DNA of 64,000 nt from Lacrimispora defluvii. Its GTDB lineage: Bacteria; Bacillota; Clostridia; Lachnospirales; Lachnospiraceae. The translations under genes were made by a program, and so were the position numbers. Position 1 is the stretch's first letter. Every line of letters begins with the position of its first letter. The notes beneath the pieces were generated by a model. That model was not told the origin of the DNA, did not search any database, and saw only the letters and a list, made by a program, of their open reading frames with translations. Shown one piece after another: positions 42,036 through 50,648 of the stretch. The stretch is from contig JAAOXG010000003.1 of assembly GCA_013036995.1 (NCBI GenBank), positions 62,001 to 126,000 of the forward strand, read 5' to 3'.

Positions 42036-44063
42036 CTATTTATCTCTCAGTTTAAAAGTCTCCACTTCCTGTTTCAGTGCCTGAGCCAGGGAATCCAGTT
42101 CTTCACTGGAAGCAGAGCTTTCCTCGGCTGTTGCAGCATTATTTTGTACCACTGTGGATACCTGGGACAATCCCTGGTTAATCTCATCCATCGCCTGAAC
42201 CTGTGCTTCGGAAGCCATGGCAATCTCATGAATAATGTCATCAACCAGACCTGCTTTTTCTTCCACTGTTTTTAAAATTCCTGCAGACTGGTCAGCCAGT
42301 TTTCCTCCTTCTGAAATTGTAGCTACGGAATAACCGATTAAATCTGCGGTCTGCTTGGCTGCTTCTGCAGATTTTGCTGCTAAATTACGTACTTCATCCG
42401 CCACCACTGCAAAACCCTTTCCAGCTTCTCCGGCACGGGCCGATTCCACGGCAGCGTTTAAAGCCAGAATATTGGTTTGAAATGCTATATCCTCTATTAC
42501 CTTTGTAATGTTTTTAATCTTTTCGGAAGCTGCGCCGATTTCTTTCATGGAGCGGTCCAGCTGATCCATGCATTCATTGCCTTCCCTGACTCCTGTCACA
42601 GCTTCCTTTACAAATCTGGTGGCATTTTCTACCCGTTTGGCATTTTCCTCTGCCTGGCTGGATACATTGGAGATGGCAGCATTTAACTCTTCCACAGTGG
42701 CAGCCTGCTGGGTTGCTCCCGTCGCAAGAGACTGGGAAGCGCTGGATATCTGCCTTGAACCTTCTGCTACCTGATCAGAGGATACACGGATGTTTCCTAA
42801 AACCGAATTGAGATTCAAAATAATTCCTCTTAAGGAATCCTTAATCTGTACGAAATCTCCTTTATAATCCTGGTTTACACTGACGGTACAGTCTCCTTTT
42901 TCCAGACTGGTGAGTATAACTGAAATTTCATTGATATAACTGTTTAAGGTAGCAATTGTAGTGGTAAATGATTTTGAAAGGGTTTCCAGTTCATTACCCG
43001 TATTAATCTGGGGAACAGGAGAATGAAGATCTCCATCTTCTAAAAGGCGAATCCGGTTAACCAAGTTTAAAATAGGTTCAACAATTGGTTTTGCAATCCT
43101 GAATGCAATTACAAATGACAGAATGATCATAAACAGAGTGATCATCATAGTGGTGAAGAGGGATGTACGAAAGCTTGACATCATCTCCGATTCCTTTGTA
43201 ACTACACCAATTGACCAGCCGTCTGTTCCCTTTATGGGAGTATAACCAGTGGTCATATTCACCCCTTTGAAATTAACCGTCTGTATTCCTGTCTTACCCG
43301 CTATCATGTCCTTCATCTCATCGGATGTACCCTGATAGTTTTTATCTGTTTTTGCCATTTCAATATAATTAGTCTGATCTTTTACCCGATCCCTGTTTTT
43401 GTGGGCAATAATCTTGCCCTCTTTATCAATAATAAATCCATAGCCCGATTGACCAACCTCCACTCCATCAATCATCGTGCTGAAGGTATCTGAATCCAGT
43501 GTTGCAATGACAATTCCATTATAATGATCGCTTTTTACCTTTGCGGATACAATTAATACAGTTTTACCCGTTACTTTGCTTACAATGGTAGAGGATATGT
43601 AAGTGTTCCCCGCAATGGACTGTTTAAAATACTCCCGTTCGCTGGCATCCCCTCCATCGCTGGTTTTTCCATCCGCACCTGCAATGGAGAGTGTTGCAAA
43701 TCCGTTGTCTTTTGCAATTTCAGCCAGTAACTGGGTCCTTCGATCCTTACTTAAAGATGGATCTGTAATCTCTGGATTCTGTGCAATAAATTCAATTCTC
43801 GCTCTGTAAAGGTCAATGGAATTCTCCACAGACTGGCTGTAGGCAGTGGCACATTCCGTCAGACGAAGCTCAATATTTTTCTTTGCATCCCGGTAAAACA
43901 TCATGCCATTAATCAACCCGTAGATGGCTGATATGGAAACTGCCATACCAATGATTCCATAGAGAAGCCTCTTTTTTATAGACTTATTTTCCATTTTCTC
44001 CATAATTGTTCTACCTGTTGAATTCTTTTGTTTCAATGCTTTCTTATTTCCTTTTTCCATCAT
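42036..44063 (-). CDS. Methyl-accepting chemotaxis protein with dCache sensor
   Basis: Transmembrane chemoreceptor, 675 residues. Helix 1 at about 33-53, periplasm-facing dCache-like sensor to about 300 (SQSVENSIDLYRARIEFIAQ; GYGFIIDKEGKIIAHKNRD), helix 2 near 300-322, HAMP, then a signalling domain whose hairpin tip is AFQTNILALNAAVESARAGEAGKGFAVVADEVR. Start ATG at 44063 after AGAAGGGG. It follows the YkvI-like transporter gene by 17 bases; the two may share a ligand. No che or flagellar genes are in the window. Confidence 0.94.
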   Translation of the reverse strand: MMEKGNKKALKQKNSTGRTIMEKMENKSIKKRLLYGIIGMAVSISAIYGLINGMMFYRDAKKNIELRLTECATAYSQSVENSIDLYRARIEFIAQNPEITDPSLSKDRRTQLLAEIAKDNGFATLSIAGADGKTSDGGDASEREYFKQSIAGNTYISSTIVSKVTGKTVLIVSAKVKSDHYNGIVIATLDSDTFSTMIDGVEVGQSGYGFIIDKEGKIIAHKNRDRVKDQTNYIEMAKTDKNYQGTSDEMKDMIAGKTGIQTVNFKGVNMTTGYTPIKGTDGWSIGVVTKESEMMSSFRTSLFTTMMITLFMIILSFVIAFRIAKPIVEPILNLVNRIRLLEDGDLHSPVPQINTGNELETLSKSFTTTIATLNSYINEISVILTSLEKGDCTVSVNQDYKGDFVQIKDSLRGIILNLNSVLGNIRVSSDQVAEGSRQISSASQSLATGATQQAATVEELNAAISNVSSQAEENAKRVENATRFVKEAVTGVREGNECMDQLDRSMKEIGAASEKIKNITKVIEDIAFQTNILALNAAVESARAGEAGKGFAVVADEVRNLAAKSAEAAKQTADLIGYSVATISEGGKLADQSAGILKTVEEKAGLVDDIIHEIAMASEAQVQAMDEINQGLSQVSTVVQNNAATAEESSASSEELDSLAQALKQEVETFKLRDK

Positions 44064-44080
44064 ATTGCCCCTTCTTATTT

Positions 44081-45373
44081 TTATTCTTTTTCATAAACGC
44101 CATCCCGCCAGCCAATTACTACATTGAGGACAGTTGGAATGATGAGTGTAAATAAATTAATATAGGATACCAGCGTAAGTCCTTTGGAAACAAGGCTGGT
44201 AAGCCCCACCTGTGAGACACCCCAGGTAAAAATAATATAGAACAAAGTGAGCAAAGCTCCTCTTTTGTTTCTTTTTGCTTCTGCTGTCTGGGCACTCTCG
44301 CCTGTTTTTTTCTGATACCAGTTGAGCACGCGGTCATTAAATCCCTGAGCATAGTTAATTGCTGTGGAAATGGTGGCAAAAAAGATGGAAATAGTAATAA
44401 GGGTAAGTAAAACTGCTTTCACCTGCTCTCCTCCGAATCCGTTTTGCACCACCAAAATGGTATACACCGCTTTTCCCGCTTTCCAGCCTTCTAAAACCTC
44501 AGAATAATTGGCGGCTAAATTGACCACGGTGACCTCAAGGAAAATCCAGTTTAAAATAACAGACAGAACCACGGACCAGCGCAAAGTACTTTTATTTTTA
44601 AACAGCTGCGCGTGATTTACATAAGCTCCGAATCCGCCAAGATTCTGACCGGAAAATATATAGGCCCAGCATAAAGCTGTCAGAAGGTAACTTAAAAAGC
44701 TTCCTGCTCCCGATGCAATTCCCTGATTTATGGATTCTCCCATTACTCCCAGTTCTTTTGTCAGCCTGCCGCAGGTGATATTATAAATAAGATTGGGGAC
44801 GTGAATTGCCAGTAAAGTGACAAAGATCACTGCACTCATGAAAACTGCATTTTTCCTTACAAGACCTGCTCCTTTCATGCAAAGTAAAAACATGATGATG
44901 CCAACTGCAAAGGTGGTAATCAGGTAAGGCATTCCGGAAAGCTCCGCTAACGCTGATCCGGAAGAAGAGTAGGCGAGGGCCATACATACGATTAAGAGCC
45001 AGTTAAAGTTAAGTTCGTATACAACCTGCATTGGTTTAGCAAACTTACCTCCCAGAAAACGGGAACCATATTTCTTTAAAAAATCACCATAGTCAAAGGT
45101 TTTAAAATCCATTGCAAACTTCATAAAAAAATAGATAATAAAACAGTTGATTGCCCCTACCACAAGGGGCATAAACAGGCAGAAATAAGGCTGTGTTACT
45201 TTAGGCAGCATCCCGTAAAATCCCGTATTCATAAAAAAATAGGACCAGGGTGTAGAACCGGCGGCAAATCCGCCCCCGCACTGGGAACTAAATGCAATGG
45301 AAACAAATACGACTACAGTTTTCCAGTCTACTCCACTGGTTTGATTTCTGTTACCTGCAATTCCGGTGCTCAT
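44081..45373 (-). CDS. YkvI-like membrane transporter
   Basis: A 430-residue protein with about 11-12 hydrophobic helices, resembling the uncharacterised YkvI family (APC/LeuT superfamily). The SIAFSSQCGGGFAAGSTPWSYF start places a glycine-rich unwound helix where LeuT-fold carriers bind substrate. ATG at 45373 after AAAGGAGG. Forms a two-gene unit with a chemoreceptor, suggesting uptake of a compound the cell also senses. Substrate unknown. Confidence 0.75.
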   Translation of the reverse strand: MSTGIAGNRNQTSGVDWKTVVVFVSIAFSSQCGGGFAAGSTPWSYFFMNTGFYGMLPKVTQPYFCLFMPLVVGAINCFIIYFFMKFAMDFKTFDYGDFLKKYGSRFLGGKFAKPMQVVYELNFNWLLIVCMALAYSSSGSALAELSGMPYLITTFAVGIIMFLLCMKGAGLVRKNAVFMSAVIFVTLLAIHVPNLIYNITCGRLTKELGVMGESINQGIASGAGSFLSYLLTALCWAYIFSGQNLGGFGAYVNHAQLFKNKSTLRWSVVLSVILNWIFLEVTVVNLAANYSEVLEGWKAGKAVYTILVVQNGFGGEQVKAVLLTLITISIFFATISTAINYAQGFNDRVLNWYQKKTGESAQTAEAKRNKRGALLTLFYIIFTWGVSQVGLTSLVSKGLTLVSYINLFTLIIPTVLNVVIGWRDGVYEKE

Positions 45374-45455
45374 AATACCATCCTCCTTTATGACGACCCA
45401 GTACCCCTCTCCCCGTGAAAGTCGAACTATGTCGTTTTTTTAACAATATAGTCAT

Positions 45456-45485
45456 ATTATAAGACATGTACGAAATAACATCCAA
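45456..45485 (-). promoter_or_regulatory. Predicted promoter of ykvI-mcp operon
   Basis: TTGGAT (45480-45485) and TATAAT (45456-45461) on the minus strand, 18-base spacer. Confidence 0.6.
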
Positions 45486-45545
45486 TCGATCCCTCCTATG
45501 TGAAAACGCGGATCAATAGTTTTTGACCATATATTTATTTACCGC

Positions 45546-45575
45546 TTGTACGCCGGCAAAAAAGTATGATATATT
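45546..45575 (+). promoter_or_regulatory. Predicted promoter of thioesterase gene
   Basis: TTGTAC (45546-45551) and TATATT (45570-45575), 18-base spacer. Confidence 0.5.
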
Positions 45576-45622
45576 GCAGAAAGTACGAAAATTCTTTTAA
45601 TAAAGAAGAGGAGGAAGACCAA

Positions 45623-46021
45623 ATGCGTGAAGAAATTATGGAAGGAATCCGGCGTCACATCCTCCCTTTAAGCGGTGTGGAGAAAGCCGAACTTTTGGAG
45701 GTATGGCCGGGACATTCAAAAATCACTTTAGAAATTACAGAAGGTGCCTTAAATCTATACGGAAATCTCCATGGGGGCTTTATCTTTACCCTATGTGACA
45801 TTACATCGGGTATGGCTGCCTATGCTTACGAGTACGCCAATGTCACACAGCATGGAAACATTGATTTTATAAAAGGAATCAGCTCCGGCCAGATCTTTGT
45901 GGAAGCAAACGCCATTCATAAAGGAAGCCGGTCTGTGGTAAACAGAGTGGAAGTTACATCTTCCGATGGAATACTTCTGGCTGCCGGTTCCTTTACCATG
46001 TATCTGCTTTCAGCACTTTAA
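45623..46021 (+). CDS. PaaI family hotdog thioesterase
   Basis: A 132-residue acyl-CoA thioesterase of the hotdog fold. The catalytic-region motif NLHGGFIFTLCDITSGMAAY contains the HGG and the acidic residue of the central helix; NIDFIKGISSGQIFVEANAIHKGSRS covers the following strands. The ATG at 45623, eight bases after GAGGAGG, gives the family length. Substrate is unknown; it could act on aryl- or acyl-CoA such as those of the operon 6 kb away, but linkage is loose. Confidence 0.9.
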   Translation: MREEIMEGIRRHILPLSGVEKAELLEVWPGHSKITLEITEGALNLYGNLHGGFIFTLCDITSGMAAYAYEYANVTQHGNIDFIKGISSGQIFVEANAIHKGSRSVVNRVEVTSSDGILLAAGSFTMYLLSAL

Positions 46022-46024
46022 AGA

Positions 46025-46284
46025 CAGCTGGTGGACAAATACAAAGATAGCATCATAACTGATTTTTCAGAGGTGATTGATACCTATGTTTCGTTTTATA
46101 ATGACTGGATTAACACTTATGATAAATACTCCAATGGACTGGCATCAAAGGTGATGGGCAATGTATATCAGTGATTGGGATGAATCGATTGGATTTGGAA
46201 AATGCCCTTATTGAAATGGTTACCATAAATAAAGATACGGAATTTACGGGACAGACTTTAAAAATTAATGACTCTTTTAAATAA
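46025..46284 (+). pseudogene. Decayed gene remnant in two frames
   Basis: An AT-rich stretch directly after the thioesterase stop can be read as about 49 residues (QLVDKYKDSIITDFSEVI..., 46025-46174) and then, in another frame, 34 residues from an ATG at 46180 (MNRLDLENALIEMVTINK...) to 46284. Both look protein-like (amphipathic, charged) but neither has a ribosome site and the first lacks a start. I do not recognise the family. Most likely the frameshifted end of a lost gene. Confidence 0.4.
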
Positions 46285-46295
46285 TGATGGAAGCA

Positions 46296-46330
46296 GAAGC
46301 CGCAGGATATTAATCCTGCGGCTTCTTTTA
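46296..46330 (+). terminator. Terminator after thioesterase gene/remnant
   Basis: GAAGCCGCAGGAT and ATCCTGCGGCTTC, a perfect 13-base stem with ATTA loop, followed by TTTTA on the plus strand. Confidence 0.88.
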
Positions 46331-46363
46331 GCCAATGGGTGTGTTTCCCCCTCTGTTTTCTTT

Positions 46364-46900
46364 CTATTGATTTAGGATTCTCCTCACCGACTGAATAGGC
46401 TGAAAATCTACATTGGATATCTTAATTCCATCCTCGGGGCCGCTGGCGTGAATCAGCTGGCCATTGCCTGCATAAATCCCGATATGGCCTATGTATGAGA
46501 TAAGATCTCCCGGTCTGGCATTTCCAATACCGCCTGCATCCACTCCTGCAGCCGCCTGATCCTGGGAGGTTCTTGGCAGATTGATTCCAAAATTTTTATA
46601 TACACTCTGCACAAAACCGGAACAGTCTGCACCCTCTGTCAGGCTTGTCCCTCCATACCGGTAAGGGTTACCTAAAAATTGTCTTGCAAAGGACACCACC
46701 TGATCTCCTGCTGCTGACTGGTTTGGTGCAGAGGGTCCGTTTATTCTGGCACCCGGTCCATTTACAGTATTTATGATAAGGGGTTCTATCAGCGGTATGG
46801 GTTCGTTTGCTGAAACAGTATCAGCCTTTGCTGGGAAGCTGACTGATCCCGCAATTAAGATCCCTGTAAATAAGACTGCAATTAATGTTTTCTTATGCAT
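46364..46900 (-). CDS. Secreted NlpC/P60 peptidoglycan hydrolase
   Basis: A 178-residue cell-wall hydrolase with a signal peptide (LIAVLFTGILIAGSVSFPAKA) and a C40 endopeptidase domain from about residue 66. The catalytic Cys is in GADCSGFVQSVY, the His in IGHIGIYAGN and the third residue in LIHASG. It has no wall-binding repeats. Last gene of an operon with two aspartoacylase-like genes and a DUF3877 gene. ATG at 46900 after GGAGGAG. Confidence 0.9.
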   Translation of the reverse strand: MHKKTLIAVLFTGILIAGSVSFPAKADTVSANEPIPLIEPLIINTVNGPGARINGPSAPNQSAAGDQVVSFARQFLGNPYRYGGTSLTEGADCSGFVQSVYKNFGINLPRTSQDQAAAGVDAGGIGNARPGDLISYIGHIGIYAGNGQLIHASGPEDGIKISNVDFQPIQSVRRILNQ

Positions 46901-46920
46901 GGTTTCTCCTCCTGTGAATT

Positions 46921-47457
46921 TTAGAATCCCATATCTTTCACGTCTTCTGACAGAAATCTGTGGTATGTCCCATGATTATCATGAAATTTAATGAAATAAC
47001 GGTATGAATCCCTGGAGGGATCCTCGAAATATAAAATGAAATCGCATTCTTCCCCGTCGCAGCTTTCGCAGATATATCTGCCGTCTGAATATCTGGAAAA
47101 TACATTTTTAATATCTTCCAGCTGTACACCAGGCTTTTCAATAATTTCAATAAATTCTTTTAAAAAACCACTCTTCTCTTCCTGTTCCCAGACATAGCGT
47201 GCCCCTTCCGGGGGAATGAGAAAGCAGAACCGGTCCTGGCTTTTCGTGATTTTTATTTCACCCAGCCGGTCTTTTACATAAGCTTTGAATTCTTTCAGTG
47301 CTGTTTTTATTTCATCATCCGAATCCCCTGCTTTCAGGATATTAAGCAATGCTTTTTCAGGATAATAAAACCGGATTACTTCGTTTTCATATCCCAGTTT
47401 CATCTGTACTTCCATGATTGAATTAATGAGCATACGCTCCAGAGCAGCAACCTGCAT
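46921..47457 (-). CDS. DUF3877-like protein
   Basis: A 178-residue protein that I recognise as DUF3877-like with moderate certainty. No signal peptide or membrane helix. It contains a CESCDGEEC cluster (four-residue spaced cysteines), an acidic middle and FCFLIPPEGARYVWEQ. The ATG at 47457, seven bases after AAGGAG, is chosen; longer frames run into the preceding gene. Function unknown; operon context links it to peptide or wall-related hydrolysis. Confidence 0.6.
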   Translation of the reverse strand: MQVAALERMLINSIMEVQMKLGYENEVIRFYYPEKALLNILKAGDSDDEIKTALKEFKAYVKDRLGEIKITKSQDRFCFLIPPEGARYVWEQEEKSGFLKEFIEIIEKPGVQLEDIKNVFSRYSDGRYICESCDGEECDFILYFEDPSRDSYRYFIKFHDNHGTYHRFLSEDVKDMGF

Positions 47458-47488
47458 GTCCGCTCTCCTTTCCATTCTTGCCGGCACA

Positions 47489-48424
47489 TTATTCATGAAG
47501 CCGCCGTATGATTTTAAAAATAATACCCCCCTCAGTAACGAATGGCTGGGAATGGGAAAAGAATACGATTCCTTCCGTAGGCGCAAGAATCTGGCTTATA
47601 ATCTCACCTTCATAAGGATCCAGGATATCGGCCAGAATCTCTCCCCTGCTTACTTCCTCACCTGGCTTTACGTGGGGGCGGTAAATACCGGCACAGTCTG
47701 TCCTGACACTGGATAAATCGCTTTCATGAAGAACGGTTGCAATATAGCCGCTGTGGCTGGTGTAACGCACCATTCCCATACGGGTTAAAAACCGCAGCAC
47801 AGAAGCCACTGCCATACGGGCAGAGGGTTCGTCAATCTGATCCGTTCCGCTGGTATAGATGGAGAATGCGCTGGTATTCTTTAACTGCCAGTTATAATTC
47901 AGTGTTGCCTTATCAAATGGCTTGGCATCCCGGACCACCACATAGGGAAGCCCAAAGAGATTTGCAAGACTAGGGTTTTGAAATCCGGTATCCATCATAC
48001 GTACATGTGGCACGAAATTACCGGGTATATAGAAACTGGTAAACTGAATTCCATAGCTGTATTCTTTCACTGCATCGAAGATACCTGCTGCAATCCGTTT
48101 CGTCGTTTCACCGCTTCCATCTCCCGGATACATACGGTTAATGTCCGAATCATCGGTAGGCCAGAACCGTTTGCCAACATTCAGTGAGGCTGTATTCACT
48201 GTGGGAATCACCATAATCTCATTGCCTTTAATGATGGCTCCCCTCTCTTCTAACTCTTTCAGCTGTCTGATTAACTGGGAACAGATATAAAGCTGCTGCA
48301 CCTCGTTGCCTCTGCAGGCGCCTACAATACAGGCCGACTTTTCCCCTTTGCCGAAATGATAGCCATACAGATTCATATCGTCCCTGTAAAGATTCTTCAG
48401 TGTATAAATGGTTTCTTTTCTCAT
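47489..48424 (-). CDS. Aspartoacylase-like paralogue lacking zinc ligands
   Basis: A 311-residue member of the succinylglutamate desuccinylase/aspartoacylase (M14-like) family. It aligns along its length with the product of the upstream gene (DINRMYPGD with DMNRIFPGD; C-terminal beta domain), but the metal site is gone: GVHGDE is replaced by GACRGNE, DLHAS by QFTSF, and the catalytic VVEMG by IYTSG. It is therefore probably not a peptidase. Start overlaps the active paralogue's stop by four bases (ATGA), suggesting a heteromer or regulatory partner. Confidence 0.8.
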   Translation of the reverse strand: MRKETIYTLKNLYRDDMNLYGYHFGKGEKSACIVGACRGNEVQQLYICSQLIRQLKELEERGAIIKGNEIMVIPTVNTASLNVGKRFWPTDDSDINRMYPGDGSGETTKRIAAGIFDAVKEYSYGIQFTSFYIPGNFVPHVRMMDTGFQNPSLANLFGLPYVVVRDAKPFDKATLNYNWQLKNTSAFSIYTSGTDQIDEPSARMAVASVLRFLTRMGMVRYTSHSGYIATVLHESDLSSVRTDCAGIYRPHVKPGEEVSRGEILADILDPYEGEIISQILAPTEGIVFFSHSQPFVTEGGIIFKIIRRLHE

Positions 48425-49359
48425 GCCTGTTCCCCTCCTAACACCCGCGCCAGCAAAGATCCTGCCGATACCACCGGATATTCCCTGAGGGTGAATACCA
48501 GACCGTCTATGGGAGAAACCACTTCCTCCAGAATTGTTCCGGTTAAAGGATTTAAGATCTGCCCTATGGGCTGGTTTTCTCTCACCGTACCAAGATGTTC
48601 CACCAGGGGCATAAATATTCCCGGACTTTCCGCATGCAAAAGGCCAAGCTTCCGATTATAGGAAATCATGGGTTCTTTGGGTATTACGGTTTCTCCTGTC
48701 CATATTCCCAGCTCCTTCATCAGGCAGAGGATTCCTTCTGTCAGCTGCTTTCCATAGGTTTTAGTAATCCGCATTCCCACTCCCATCTCAACGACAAAAG
48801 TAGGAACTCCAATGCTGTTTAAACCGTGGGACAGAGTGGAATCCAGTACTACGGCATTTTCATAAACCCAGACCAGATCCACATTCATCAGCTTTGCGTA
48901 TCCGATCAGCCTGTCTGCATAGGCTTCGCTCATACGGATCTGGGGAATCTCTCTTAAAAAGATATTACTGGCATGTAAATCCACACAGAAATCAGAACCG
49001 GAGATGTCTGCCATGATCTCAGAAGCAATATGTTCCGATACAGCTCCCTCCTCATCACCTGGAAAAATCCGGTTCATATCAATGTCATACCCGGGCAGGC
49101 CTCTGGTAATGGAATCGATTCCAAGTGGGTTAAGTGCCGGATATATATCAACAATTCCTTTTAAATAATCCTTATTTTCTCTGATAATACGGTTAATTTC
49201 ATAACATACAAACTGGCCTTCCAGCTCGTCCCCATGAACGCCGGTGACAATACTGATCCGCTTTTCTTTACCGGTTACCGTCTCTGGTTCCAATCGGTTT
49301 TTATATATATTCCAGCTTTCTCCTACAGGCAAACCTACGGATGCAACTGTTTTTATCAT
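48421..49359 (-). CDS. Succinylglutamate desuccinylase/aspartoacylase family hydrolase
   Basis: A zinc amidohydrolase of the M14-like AspA/AstE family, about 312 residues. Zinc ligands are seen in GVHGDELEG (His, Glu) and DLHAS (His); the catalytic Glu is in FVVEMGVG, and the Arg/Asn region is DMNRIFPGD. The ATG at 49359 is spaced nine bases from AAGGGTG; earlier in-frame codons overlap that site. The true substrate is unknown, an N-acyl amino acid by family. First gene of a four-gene operon. Confidence 0.85.
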   Translation of the reverse strand: MIKTVASVGLPVGESWNIYKNRLEPETVTGKEKRISIVTGVHGDELEGQFVCYEINRIIRENKDYLKGIVDIYPALNPLGIDSITRGLPGYDIDMNRIFPGDEEGAVSEHIASEIMADISGSDFCVDLHASNIFLREIPQIRMSEAYADRLIGYAKLMNVDLVWVYENAVVLDSTLSHGLNSIGVPTFVVEMGVGMRITKTYGKQLTEGILCLMKELGIWTGETVIPKEPMISYNRKLGLLHAESPGIFMPLVEHLGTVRENQPIGQILNPLTGTILEEVVSPIDGLVFTLREYPVVSAGSLLARVLGGEQA

Positions 49360-49393
49360 ATTTCTCATCACCCTTGTTCTTATACTTTATTAC

Positions 49394-49421
49394 ATTATAA
49401 GAATAAATCAGCATGATTCAA
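49394..49421 (-). promoter_or_regulatory. Predicted promoter of aspartoacylase operon
   Basis: TTGAAT (49416-49421) and TATAAT (49394-49399) on the minus strand, 16-base spacer, overlapping the last codons of the DUF1062 gene. Confidence 0.55.
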
Positions 49422-50032
49422 ACGTCAAGCAATTCCTGCCCGATGGCTTCCTCCTTTTTTATCTGTATTAACATTCCATCCATAACTCTTGCTCCCGGCA
49501 TAAGAACCTCCTGACCTGATGTTACCAGCCCGTCATCAAACCATTTTTTAATCCTACTTCTGGAAACTTCAAGCTCACCTGCAAGCAGAACATCTGCCCT
49601 GAGTTTCAGCGCAGACGGATTTTTTATCTGTATTTCCAGAGAATATTCTTTGTTTCCTGGTGTGATAGTAAGGGTCTCCAGGATATGATACCCAGATTTT
49701 ACTTCCACGATTTCCGCTTTGTTTTTTATAAACAGTTCTCTGTTACTTCCATAACTGGCAGCCAGCTGTGGGCTGTTGCTTAAAAAGCCTTTATATTCAT
49801 CTTCATCTATATTCTCAGGGTTTGCCCGCTCAATAATGGTCATATTCCAGGAAGTGTCACAATGACTGCAGCGATAGATTAACCATACATCAAGCAGCTT
49901 TCCATTGGCATTTACCCTGAATTTCCCGCTGTTTTGAAATTCTGTTTTTTCTTTACATTTTGGACACCTTCTTATGACAGTGGGCAGCTGATCGGGAACA
50001 ATCAGCCATAGTTTCCGTAAATTACGATTCAT
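49418..50032 (-). CDS. DUF1062 domain protein
   Basis: A 204-residue protein recognised as DUF1062-like. An N-terminal zinc-ribbon-type module uses RRCPKCKEKTEF (CxxC) and YRCSHCDTSWN (CxxC); the C-terminal part has a helical segment SRSRIKKWFDDGLVTSGQEV resembling an S4/helix-turn-helix region, so nucleic-acid binding is plausible. ATG at 50032, five bases after GGAGG, is chosen because that GGAGG would otherwise encode residues. Function unknown. Confidence 0.72.
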   Translation of the reverse strand: MNRNLRKLWLIVPDQLPTVIRRCPKCKEKTEFQNSGKFRVNANGKLLDVWLIYRCSHCDTSWNMTIIERANPENIDEDEYKGFLSNSPQLAASYGSNRELFIKNKAEIVEVKSGYHILETLTITPGNKEYSLEIQIKNPSALKLRADVLLAGELEVSRSRIKKWFDDGLVTSGQEVLMPGARVMDGMLIQIKKEEAIGQELLDV

Positions 50033-50111
50033 ATCTTCCTCCATATTGTCGTCTTTACGGATAACTCTACTATGAACGAAGCCGCCTTCCCACCTCACTC
50101 TCGTTTATGAA

Positions 50112-50155
50112 ATAAAAAAAAGGCAGTGTATCATCGTTTTAATGACACACTGCCT
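50112..50155 (-). terminator. Terminator overlapping end of CD3324 gene
   Basis: AGGCAGTGT and ACACTGCCT (50121-50129 with 50147-50155) with inner ATCAT/ATGAC pairing, followed by about eight T on the minus strand. The stem includes the last codons of the CD3324 gene. Confidence 0.85.
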
Positions 50156-50430
50156 GTATCTACTTTCTTTTCCTGGAGTACGATCCTTTGAATGCTCTTC
50201 TCTGACAGATAATAGCGTTCCGCCAGAACCTTTACACAAAAACCGGATACGTAATCTTGATAGATGGAACGATCCCTGCGTTTCCGTTCTTCTCTCGCTC
50301 CGGTTCCTTCTCCCCAGGTCCTTTTGTTTTCCTGTTTTCTGGGGATATAGACATACTCCCCGTCAATATAATTCTGAATCAGCTCCACCAGCTCTTCTGG
50401 CAGAATTTCATTGGCTCTCTGATAGCGCAT
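50131..50430 (-). CDS. CD3324 family (Mor-like) regulator
   Basis: A 99-residue basic protein of the CD3324 family. The start YQRANEILPEELVELIQNYIDGEYVYIPRK and the C-terminal helix-turn-helix (VKVLAERYYLSEKSIQRIV) are typical; the family resembles the Mor activator C-terminus. DNA binding is inferred. ATG at 50430 after AGGAGG. The mRNA leader contains a nine-codon reading frame and a hairpin. Confidence 0.82.
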   Translation of the reverse strand: MRYQRANEILPEELVELIQNYIDGEYVYIPRKQENKRTWGEGTGAREERKRRDRSIYQDYVSGFCVKVLAERYYLSEKSIQRIVLQEKKVDTGSVSLKR

Positions 50431-50492
50431 CGCTGCCTCCTAAACAATTTTCTGTCCGGATTAGCAAAGGCTATACAATTACTTATCAGTTC

Positions 50493-50516
50493 ACTGCATA
50501 ACCCGTGCTATGCAGT
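50493..50516 (-). repeat. Inverted repeat in CD3324 leader
   Basis: ACTGCATA and TATGCAGT around an 8-base loop. It lies 63 bases upstream of the CD3324 start, and the leader micro-ORF ends inside it. Confidence 0.55.
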
Positions 50517-50534
50517 CTTTGAGGGTTCCATCAT
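50508..50534 (-). CDS. Possible leader peptide MMEPSKTA
   Basis: A nine-codon frame including stop, preceded by a strong AAGGAGG 10 bases upstream, followed by the hairpin whose 5' arm it partly encodes. It resembles attenuation leader peptides in layout but has no obvious run of regulatory codons. Speculative. Confidence 0.35.
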   Translation of the reverse strand: MMEPSKTA

Positions 50535-50648
50535 AAATAACCCGCCTCCTTTTCATCACTCATTCACCCGCTGTATCGTCAATATTTTACCACAAAATTA
50601 TGAGAAATAACACCTTATACTTAATATAGAATTAAAAATGATCATTCC

